11,720 bases of DNA from Clostridia bacterium (GTDB taxonomy: Bacteria > Bacillota > Clostridia > Oscillospirales > SIG627), in assembly GCA_017453605.1 (NCBI GenBank), contig JAFTEP010000187.1, forward strand, positions 1 through 11,720, given 5' to 3'. This document shows positions 6,151 through 11,720 of the stretch, one piece after another. A program made the translations under genes and the position numbers. Below the pieces are notes generated by a model. That model saw only the letters and a list, made by a program, of their open reading frames with translations. It was not told where the DNA came from and did not search any database. The number at the start of each line of letters is the position of its first letter. Position 1 is the first letter of the stretch.

Positions 6151-6162
6151 GCATCCGGATGC
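6151..6162. repeat. Perfect palindrome GCATCCGGATGC
   Basis: A 12-base perfect palindrome with no loop, about 45 bases upstream of the coat operon start. GCGTCCGG follows at 6161-6168 as an imperfect repeat of its left half. A loop-free palindrome of this kind fits a dimeric protein binding site better than an RNA hairpin. No known regulator consensus is recognised. Confidence 0.4.
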
Positions 6163-6317
6163 GTCCGGTGTCATTATCATGCCCACGATAAGCGCATTTC
6201 ATTCCTTTTTTTGTAATTTTTCACATCCTCTGCAATGGTCAGCCTTTGTTTTAATTATACAGACCCCGGAAATTGAAAAAAACAATTAAAAACAGACTTA
6301 TTTTTCGGCGTTCCGTA

Positions 6318-6346
6318 TTGACATTTTTACACCAAAATGTTAAAAT
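6318..6346 (+). promoter_or_regulatory. Sigma-A-type promoter of the DeoR-dehydrogenase operon
   Basis: A perfect -35 TTGACA (6318-6323), a 17-base spacer and TAAAAT (6341-6346). A second -10 candidate, TATAAT (6346-6351), overlaps but at poor spacing (22). Transcription should begin near 6353, giving a leader of about 94 bases before the GTG at 6447. Confidence 0.8.
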
Positions 6347-6383
6347 ATAATCGAAAAGGTGTGAAATATCACATTTTGCTGTG
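6327..6383. promoter_or_regulatory. Operator-like cluster of GTGTGA half-sites
   Basis: TTACACC (6327-6333) and GGTGTGA (6358-6364) face each other across the -10. TGTGA-AATA-TCACA (6360-6373) is a compact perfect inverted repeat spanning the start of the transcript, and CACA/TGTG recur at 6370-6383. TGTGA units start at 6360 and 6380, about two helical turns apart. Placement over the core promoter fits repression, most simply autorepression by the DeoR protein encoded next. The binding protein is inferred; TGTGA-N-TCACA arms also resemble CRP/FNR-family sites. Confidence 0.5.
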
Positions 6384-6405
6384 AAAAACTGATTCCCGAT
6401 GAAAA

Positions 6406-6427
6406 AAGACCTTATCAAAGACCTTAT
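6406..6427 (+). repeat. Short tandem repeat in the operon leader
   Basis: AAGACCTTAT occurs at 6406-6415 and again at 6418-6427 (12-base period), ending six bases before the AAAGGA ribosome site. It may be a half-site pair for a regulator or chance. Confidence 0.45.
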
Positions 6428-6446
6428 TCAAGAAAGGATATGAACA

Positions 6447-7214
6447 GTGAATTATCCAAGAAGAACCCTCGTGAGAGAGATCCTCGTTTCCAAGCCGTTT
6501 ACTTCGCTTAAAGAGCTCGAGGAGCGTTTTCCGGAAGTCTCGAGCATGACTCTCAGAAGAGATATCGAGTTTTTCGAGTCGCAGGGCGACGTCATCAAGG
6601 TCCGCAAGGGCGCCAGGAGCATGAAGTTCATCACGACCACCATGGAAGAGAGCTTTTCGGAAAGGCTCAACGAGAACATGGAGCTCAAGAGAAAGATCGC
6701 CGCGAAGGCGCTCGCTTTCATCGAGAGCGGAAGGTCGATCTTCCTCGACTCCGGCACGACCGCGCTCGAGCTGGCAAAGATTATCGACAACAACAGACTT
6801 TCCATCATCACTTCCGGCCCGAACGTAGCGATCACTCTCAGCCAGAACGACAGGATCATGGTCAACCTTCTCGGCGGACTTTTAAGCAGGGACAACCTTT
6901 CCGTCTCCGGCGTCTCCACTTTGGAGCAGGTCGCGAAAATAAACATAGATATAGCCTTCATCGTGCCGTCCGGTTTTTCGCTCAAGGACGGCTTCACCTG
7001 CGGCAACTACAACGAGTGCGAGCTCAAGCAGGCGATAATCAAAAAAGCGGAGAAGACCGTGATGCTTCTCGACTCTCAGAAAGTCGGCAAAAGCCTTCCC
7101 TACACCTTCGCCGCCCTGTCGGGAGTCAGCGCGATCATCACCGACTCAAAGCTCGATCCGGCGATAAAGAACGCCGCCGAGCAGCAGAACATCGAAATAA
7201 TCATTGCCGAATAA
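6447..7214 (+). CDS. DeoR/GlpR-family transcriptional regulator
   Basis: DeoR-family proteins are usually repressors whose C-terminal domain, related to sugar isomerases, senses a phosphorylated metabolite. The 255-residue product has an N-terminal winged helix-turn-helix (about 4-60; recognition helix SSMTLRRDIEFFESQG) and a DeoRC sensor domain (about 75-230). Family motifs are FLDSGTTALELAKII, TSGPNVAITLS, LLGGLLSRDNLSVSG and NECELKQAIIKKAEKTVMLLDSQKVGKS. The start codon is GTG; AAAGGA (6433-6438) lies eight bases before it, and the ATG at 6440 is out of frame. The gene opens the operon, 32 bases ahead of E2, so it probably controls the dehydrogenase genes and itself through the upstream GTGTGA sites. 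Effector unknown. Pairing a DeoR regulator with a 2-oxoacid dehydrogenase, rather than sugar genes, is uncommon. Confidence 0.92.
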   Translation: MNYPRRTLVREILVSKPFTSLKELEERFPEVSSMTLRRDIEFFESQGDVIKVRKGARSMKFITTTMEESFSERLNENMELKRKIAAKALAFIESGRSIFLDSGTTALELAKIIDNNRLSIITSGPNVAITLSQNDRIMVNLLGGLLSRDNLSVSGVSTLEQVAKINIDIAFIVPSGFSLKDGFTCGNYNECELKQAIIKKAEKTVMLLDSQKVGKSLPYTFAALSGVSAIITDSKLDPAIKNAAEQQNIEIIIAE

Positions 7215-7246
7215 ACAATGAAATATTATAACTGGAGGTATTTTCA

Positions 7247-8593
7247 ATGGCAACACCTGTAATCATGCCCCGTCAGGGACAAAGCGTCGAAAGCTGCATC
7301 ATCACCTCGTGGTCCAAGAAGGTGGGAGACGCGGTCAAAGCGGGAGATATCCTCTTCTCGTACGAGACCGACAAGTCTACCTTCGATGAAGCCGCGACCG
7401 TTGACGGAACTCTTCTTGCGATCTTCAAAGAAGAAGGAGAAGACGTTCCCTGTCTTGAAAACGTCTGTGTGATCGGAAATCCCGGCGAAGATATATCGGC
7501 TTTTGCTTCCGCCGCTCCCGCCGCTGCCGCCGCAGCTCCCGCCGCAGCGGAAAGCGCTCCGAAGGCCGTCGGACCCGAGGCCGCGCCGACCGCGACCGCA
7601 GCCGCTCCCGGCGCCGAGATGAAGATCTCTCCGAGAGCCAAAAATCTTGCCGACAGCACCTTCGCCGACCTTCTCAAGGCGGTCCCGACCGGTCCCGACG
7701 GAAGGATAATCGAAAGGGACGTTCAGAAGCTTCTCGATAATTCCCAGACCGTCTCCCCCGCCGCGTACGCCGCGAACTACTCCGCTCCCGTCGAGGGCAC
7801 CGGAGTCGGCGGAATGGTCACCGTCGCCGATCTCGAAAAGAAACCCGAAGCCGCCGCTCCCGCCGCCGCTGCTCCCGCGGCAGCCGCTCAGAGCGCCGAC
7901 GATTACGAGGACGTCAAGCTCCCCAACATCCGCAAGGTCATCGCGAAGAGCATGCACGCCTCCCTTTCCAACTCCGCTCAGCTCACTCTCAACGCCTCCT
8001 TCGACGCCACCGCGATCATGGCGTTCCGCGCCGCGGTCAAGGCTAACGCAGAGAAGCTCGGTCTTGCCAACATCACTCTCAACGACATCGTTCTCTACGC
8101 GGTCTCGAGGACCATCAAAGATCATAAAGAACTCAACGCCCACTATCTCGACGACAAGATGAGATACTTCAGGCACGTCCACCTCGGCGTCGCAGTCGAC
8201 ACCGACAGAGGTCTGCTCGTCCCGACCCTCAGAAACGCCGACCTTCTCAGCCTCAACGAGATCTCCGTCGCCGCCAAGAGCCTCATCAAGGAAGCTCAGT
8301 CCGGCACCGTCAATCCCGACAAGCTTCAGGGCGCAAGCTTCACGATCACCAACCTCGGTTCTCTCGGCGTCGAGAGCTTCACTCCCGTCATCAATCCGCC
8401 TCAGACCGGGATCCTCGGCGTCTGCGGCCTGACCACGAGAGTGAAAGAAGTCGCCGGTCAGATCAAGACCTATCAGGCGATGGGACTTTCCCTCACCTTC
8501 GACCACAGAGCGCTCGACGGCGCGCCCGCCGCGAAGTTCCTCAAGGCTCTGTGCGCAAACCTCGAAAACTTCGATCTGCTTCTCGCAAAATAA
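7247..8593 (+). CDS. Dihydrolipoamide acyltransferase, E2 of a 2-oxoacid/acetoin dehydrogenase complex
   Basis: E2 is the core of the complex: its lipoyl arm takes the acyl group from E1 and passes it to CoA. The 448-residue protein begins with one lipoyl domain (about 1-80), with attachment Lys43 in ETDKST. An Ala/Pro-rich swinging linker follows (about 87-122). Next is a peripheral subunit-binding domain (127-163, ISPRAKNLA...GRIIERDVQKLL) and a second, shorter module of the same kind (170-199, SPAAYAANYSAPVEGTGVGGMVTVADLEKK). A second Ala/Pro linker (200-215) leads to the catalytic domain (about 221-448), with active-site H420-x3-D424-G425 in FDHRALDGAP. GGAGG (7234-7238) precedes the ATG by eight bases. 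It follows the regulator and precedes E3 by 28 bases. Pyruvate, acetoin or branched-chain specificity cannot be read from the sequence with confidence. Confidence 0.95.
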   Translation: MATPVIMPRQGQSVESCIITSWSKKVGDAVKAGDILFSYETDKSTFDEAATVDGTLLAIFKEEGEDVPCLENVCVIGNPGEDISAFASAAPAAAAAAPAAAESAPKAVGPEAAPTATAAAPGAEMKISPRAKNLADSTFADLLKAVPTGPDGRIIERDVQKLLDNSQTVSPAAYAANYSAPVEGTGVGGMVTVADLEKKPEAAAPAAAAPAAAAQSADDYEDVKLPNIRKVIAKSMHASLSNSAQLTLNASFDATAIMAFRAAVKANAEKLGLANITLNDIVLYAVSRTIKDHKELNAHYLDDKMRYFRHVHLGVAVDTDRGLLVPTLRNADLLSLNEISVAAKSLIKEAQSGTVNPDKLQGASFTITNLGSLGVESFTPVINPPQTGILGVCGLTTRVKEVAGQIKTYQAMGLSLTFDHRALDGAPAAKFLKALCANLENFDLLLAK

Positions 8594-8621
8594 ACTTCAA
8601 GAAAGGGTTAAGAGATAAACC

Positions 8622-9977
8622 ATGTACGATCTTATTATCATCGGCGGAGGTCCCGCGGGCTACAACGCTTCCGAAAAGGCCGCTCACGCCGGACTCAAGA
8701 CTCTGGTCATCGAGGAGAGAGCTCTCGGCGGCGTCTGCCTGAACGAAGGCTGCATCCCGACCAAGACTCTTCTGTATTCAGCAAAGATCTACGACTACGC
8801 AAAACATTCCGCAGACTACGGCGTGACCTTCAGCGGAGCCGAGATCGACCACGCAAAAGTCGTGGAGAGAAAAGAAAAGGTCATCAAGACCCTCGTCGGA
8901 GGCGTCGGAGCCAAGCTCAAGAAGAGCGGCGTCGAAGTCGTCTACGCGAAGGCCCAGATCAAGGGCAAGAACGCCGAGGGCTTCACCGTAGAGGCTGACG
9001 GCAAGGAATACGCCGCGAAAAAGCTTCTCGTTTGCACCGGAAGCGATCCCGCGCTTCCCCCGATCGACGGACTGAAGGATTCTCTCGCCGACGGTTTCGC
9101 GATGACAAACCGCGAGACTCTCGCGCTCAAGACCCTCCCGAAGACGCTGGTCGTCGTCGGCGGCGGCGTCATCGGACTCGAAATGGCGAGCTATTTCAAC
9201 TCTGTCGGAACTAAGGTCTACGTTCTCGAAATGCTCGACCACATCGCCGGACCGACCGACAGAGAGATCTCCAAGATGCTCCAGAAGGAATACGAGAAAA
9301 GGGGCGTCAACTTCATCCTCGGCGCGAAGGTCACCTCCATCAAGGGCGGCAAGGTCAGTTATGAACTGAACGGTCAGAACCTCGCGATCGACGCCGACAA
9401 GGCTCTCGTTTCGATCGGACGCAGGGCAAGGACCGCCGGCATCGGACTCGAAAACCTCGGCGTCATCATGAACAGGGGCGCGATCGTCACCGACGAGCAT
9501 CTGCGCACCAGCGTTCCCGGCGTCTGGGCGGCGGGAGACGTCAACGGAAAGATCATGCTCGCTCACACCGCGTACAGAGAGGGCGAGGTCGCCGTCAACG
9601 ATATGCTCGGCATAAAGGACAGGATCAACTACTCCTCTATCCCCTCTGTCATCTACACCAATCCCGAAGTCGCAAGCGTCGGCGAAACGACCGAAACCGC
9701 AAAGGAAAAGGGACTCGACGTCGAGATCAAGTCAGTCACTCTCAAACTCAGCGGCAGATATATCGCCGAGAACGAGGGCGGAAACGGAATACTCAAACTC
9801 ATCATCGACAACAAGCACCGCAACATCGTCGGTCTGCACATGATCGGCAACTACGCCGGAGAGATCATCTACGGCGCGGCGATGATGGTCGAGACTCAGA
9901 TGAGAGTAAGCGACATCCAGAAGCTCGTCTTCCCGCACCCCACGGTGAGCGAAGTCATCCGCGAAGCGATGTTCTGA
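8622..9977 (+). CDS. lpdA: Dihydrolipoyl dehydrogenase (E3)
   Basis: E3 reoxidises the dihydrolipoyl arm of E2 and passes electrons through FAD to NAD+. The 451-residue product has the FAD site GGGPAG (8-13), the redox-active disulfide C39-x4-C44 in GGVCLNEGCIPTK, and an NAD-binding VVVGGGVIGLEMASYF (from about 176). It also has the second FAD contact VWAAGDVNGKIMLAHTAYREG and the C-terminal active-site pair His439-x4-Glu444 in HPTVSEVI. No extra lipoyl domain is fused at the N-terminus. The ribosome site is weak: only AAGAGAT (8610-8616) lies at a normal distance, while AAAGGG (8602-8607) is 14 bases away, so translational coupling to E2 is plausible. It is the third gene of the operon; E1 starts 56 bases later with no terminator between. 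Confidence 0.96.
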   Translation: MYDLIIIGGGPAGYNASEKAAHAGLKTLVIEERALGGVCLNEGCIPTKTLLYSAKIYDYAKHSADYGVTFSGAEIDHAKVVERKEKVIKTLVGGVGAKLKKSGVEVVYAKAQIKGKNAEGFTVEADGKEYAAKKLLVCTGSDPALPPIDGLKDSLADGFAMTNRETLALKTLPKTLVVVGGGVIGLEMASYFNSVGTKVYVLEMLDHIAGPTDREISKMLQKEYEKRGVNFILGAKVTSIKGGKVSYELNGQNLAIDADKALVSIGRRARTAGIGLENLGVIMNRGAIVTDEHLRTSVPGVWAAGDVNGKIMLAHTAYREGEVAVNDMLGIKDRINYSSIPSVIYTNPEVASVGETTETAKEKGLDVEIKSVTLKLSGRYIAENEGGNGILKLIIDNKHRNIVGLHMIGNYAGEIIYGAAMMVETQMRVSDIQKLVFPHPTVSEVIREAMF

Positions 9978-10033
9978 TACTTAACGGGAAAACTCAATAC
10001 ACATACAAAAATCTGAAAAAGGAGATATCAAAA

Positions 10034-11720
10034 ATGCCCAAGAGTCAATTCATCGATCCCAAGGAAGTAAGAAGCGCCTGCCAGGTCGAGTTCGCGCCGA
10101 TCGACGTCAACGTCTACAAGAAGACGACCGCCGAGGAAAAGAAGCTCTTCACGACCGAAGATTTTCTGAGGATCTACAGAGACATGGCGATCATCCGCGA
10201 GTTTGAGACCATGCTCAACGACATCAAGACCAAGAGCGCCTACAACGGAGTCGAATACAACAACCCCGGTCCGGCTCACCTTTCCATCGGTCAGGAAGCC
10301 ACCGCGGTCGGCGAAGCTTACTGCCTCGATACCGACGACTACATCTTCGGTTCGCACAGAAGCCACGGCGAGATCCTCGCAAAAGGTCTTTCCGCCATCA
10401 ACAAGCTCGAAGAAAAAGAGCTCTACGACGTGATGAAGAACTTCCTCGACGGAACGATCCTGAAGGTCGTCGAGGGCAAGGAAGAGAAGAAGGGCGACGT
10501 CAAGGACCTCGCCGTCGATTTTCTGCTCTACGGCGCGCTGGCTGAGATCTTCGCCCGCACCACCGGCTTCAACAGGGGTCTCGGCGGTTCGATGCACGCT
10601 TTCTTCATCCCCTTCGGCATCTTCCCGAACAACGCGATCGGCGGCGGCAGCGCCACCATCTCCACCGGCGCCGCTCTCTACAAGAAGTCCAACAAGAAAA
10701 ACGGCATCGTCGTGTGCAACATCGGCGACGGCTCTCTCGGCAGAGGTCCCGTCTGGGAAGCGATGAACTTCGCCGCTATGGATCAGATCCGCGAGCTGTG
10801 GCCCGACGCCACCGACGGCGGACTTCCGATCCTCTTCAACGTCAACAACAACTTCTACGGCATGGGCGGTCAGACCTACGGCGAGACCATGGGCTACAAT
10901 ATGCCGGCCCGCATCGGTGCAGGCGTTACCCCGAACCAGATGCTCGCAGAGCGCGTCGACGGCTACAATCCTCTTGCAGTTATCGACGCATACAAGCGCA
11001 AGAAAGAAGAGCTTCTCAAGGGCAACGGTCCCGCAATGCTCGACGTAGTCACCTACCGTATTTCGGGACATTCTCCCTCCGACGCTTCCACCTACCGTAC
11101 TCCCGAAGAGATCGAGGCTTGGAAGAACGAGGACGTTATCGAAGCGTTCGGTAAGAAGCTTACCGCAGGCAAGCTCGCTACAAAGACCGAGCTCGAGGGC
11201 ATCCGCACCATGATCCGCGAGAGAATGACCAAGATCATCAAGCTCGCGATCAACGACGAGCTCTCTCCCAGAATGGATCTTCAGAAGGATCCCGGCGCTA
11301 TCGCAGACATCATGTACTCGAACTTGAAGGTCGAGAAGATGGAAGACCGCGAGCCCGAGGTACTCATGCCTCTTGAAGAGAACAGCAGAGTAAAGTCTAT
11401 CAAGAACAAGTCGCGCTTCGGCTTCGATGAGGCAGGCAAGCCCGTTTCCAAGAACAAGGCCTTCAACATCCGCGACGGTATATTCGAGGCGATAGTTGAG
11501 CGCTTCTACACCGATCCCACCACAATCGCATACGGCGAGGACAACCGTGACTGGGGCGGCGCATTCGCAGTTTACCGCGGACTCACCGAGGCTCTTCCTT
11601 ATCACAGATTCTTCAATTCTCCGATTTCCGAATCTGCTATCGTCGGCAGCGCGGTAGGTTACGCAATGGCAGGCGGCAGAGCTATAGTTGAGCTTATGTA
11701 CGCCGACTTTATCGGCTGTG
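10034..11720 (+). CDS. Fused E1alpha-E1beta thiamine-diphosphate dehydrogenase component (3' end outside window)
   Basis: E1 decarboxylates the 2-oxoacid (or cleaves acetoin) on thiamine diphosphate and reductively acylates the E2 lipoyl group. The frame is open from the ATG at 10034 to the window edge (562 codons). The E1alpha part carries GPAHLSIGQEATAVGEAY, FGSHRSHGEILAKGL, GLGGSMHAFF and the thiamine/Mg site GDG (231-233)...NNN (271-273), with 37 residues between rather than about 26. Later comes SGHSPSDASTYRTPEEIEAW. The E1beta part begins near residue 475 (NIRDGIFEAIVERF, YGEDNRDWGGAFAVYRGL, SPISESAIVGSAVGYAMAGGRAIVELMYADFIG), so both chains are one polypeptide, as in a clostridial family of roughly 800 residues that I recognise. 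GGAG (10021-10024) is nine bases before the ATG. Codon choice changes sharply near 10,915. Substrate unresolved. Confidence 0.94.
   Translation, partial: MPKSQFIDPKEVRSACQVEFAPIDVNVYKKTTAEEKKLFTTEDFLRIYRDMAIIREFETMLNDIKTKSAYNGVEYNNPGPAHLSIGQEATAVGEAYCLDTDDYIFGSHRSHGEILAKGLSAINKLEEKELYDVMKNFLDGTILKVVEGKEEKKGDVKDLAVDFLLYGALAEIFARTTGFNRGLGGSMHAFFIPFGIFPNNAIGGGSATISTGAALYKKSNKKNGIVVCNIGDGSLGRGPVWEAMNFAAMDQIRELWPDATDGGLPILFNVNNNFYGMGGQTYGETMGYNMPARIGAGVTPNQMLAERVDGYNPLAVIDAYKRKKEELLKGNGPAMLDVVTYRISGHSPSDASTYRTPEEIEAWKNEDVIEAFGKKLTAGKLATKTELEGIRTMIRERMTKIIKLAINDELSPRMDLQKDPGAIADIMYSNLKVEKMEDREPEVLMPLEENSRVKSIKNKSRFGFDEAGKPVSKNKAFNIRDGIFEAIVERFYTDPTTIAYGEDNRDWGGAFAVYRGLTEALPYHRFFNSPISESAIVGSAVGYAMAGGRAIVELMYADFIGC

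Larger units (their letters stand above)
6109..6446. other. Divergent intergenic region between coat operon and DeoR operon
   Basis: The left part (6109 to about 6300) is AT-rich with two perfect palindromes (6125-6136 and 6151-6162) and a TATAAT on the minus strand (6259-6254) that lacks a good -35. No convincing sporulation promoter for the coat genes was found. The right part (6318-6446) holds the DeoR-operon promoter, an operator-like cluster and a short tandem repeat. Confidence 0.6.

Noticed and set aside
5659..6216. 185-codon open frame on the plus strand
   Set aside because: It runs opposite the two CotF-type genes, which have strong ribosome sites and recognisable protein patterns; the plus frame has neither.
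6254..6285. Sigma-A promoter for the CotF pair on the minus strand (TTGTTT...TATAAT)
   Set aside because: The spacing is 20 bases with a poor -35, and the leader would be about 140 bases; a sporulation sigma factor is more likely, but no match to its boxes was convincing.
6353..6446. Riboswitch or T-box in the DeoR operon leader
   Set aside because: The leader is short and AT-rich, with only a small tandem repeat and operator-like motifs; no conserved aptamer core or terminator hairpin is visible.
7244..8506. 420-codon open frame on the minus strand, very rich in Gly and Asp
   Set aside because: It is the antisense of E2; the Gly/Ser-rich stretches are the complement of the Ala/Pro linker codons.
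8778..9566. 262-codon open frame on the minus strand
   Set aside because: It is antisense to E3, with no start signals or family motifs.
10028..11605. 525-codon open frame on the minus strand
   Set aside because: It lies opposite the fused E1 gene, has no ribosome site or recognisable motif, and its Val/Glu/Asp-rich composition is what the complement of this GC-rich coding strand gives.

Overview
The window looks like the chromosome of an endospore-forming, moderately GC-rich member of the Clostridia (gut Oscillospirales/Christensenellales-type lineages are the best guess, by inference only). The signs are a sigma-K gene with a pro-sequence, a SPOCS (DUF3794)-LysM protein, two CotF-like coat proteins, strong GGAGG ribosome sites, and a fused-E1 2-oxoacid dehydrogenase of a type I associate with Clostridia.

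Layout. (1) 1-711 is the 3' part of a tyrosine recombinase of the XerC/XerD type, cut by the window edge. (2) 712-4156 is a sporulation block. A cysteine-rich protein (829-1725, +) sits behind a textbook sigma-K promoter. It converges across a bidirectional terminator on a SPOCS-LysM spore-envelope protein (1817-3367, -), which follows sigK (3464-4156, -). (3) A short divergent region (4157-4298) carries a sigma-E-like promoter for sigK that overlaps a sigma-A-type promoter for a short Ppx/GppA phosphatase (4299-5183, +). (4) 5184-5643 has no gene but holds a striking array of small hairpins separated by TGATGA/TCATCA spacers, plus two terminators. (5) Two small CotF/ferritin-like coat proteins lie on the minus strand (5644-6108). 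(6) From 6318 to the window end runs a plus-strand operon: a DeoR-family regulator with an operator-like cluster on its promoter, then E2, E3 and a fused E1alpha-E1beta of a lipoate-dependent 2-oxoacid (pyruvate- or acetoin-type) dehydrogenase complex. E1 is cut by the right edge.

How the genes fit together. The first half is consistent with the late mother-cell programme: sigma-E drives sigK, SpoIVFB-type processing releases sigma-K, and sigma-K switches on coat genes such as the cysteine-rich protein. The second half encodes a complete E1-E2-E3 set that oxidatively decarboxylates a 2-oxoacid or acetoin to an acyl-CoA plus NADH, probably under the DeoR-type repressor.

Most notable observations: the multi-hairpin element at about 5209-5455; a sharp switch in synonymous codon choice inside the E1 gene near 10,915 (GCA is 1 of 25 alanine codons before, 13 of 26 after), suggesting recombination or a chimeric assembly; the near-consensus sigma-K promoter on an uncharacterised cysteine-rich family; and overlapping divergent promoters between sigK and the Ppx/GppA gene.
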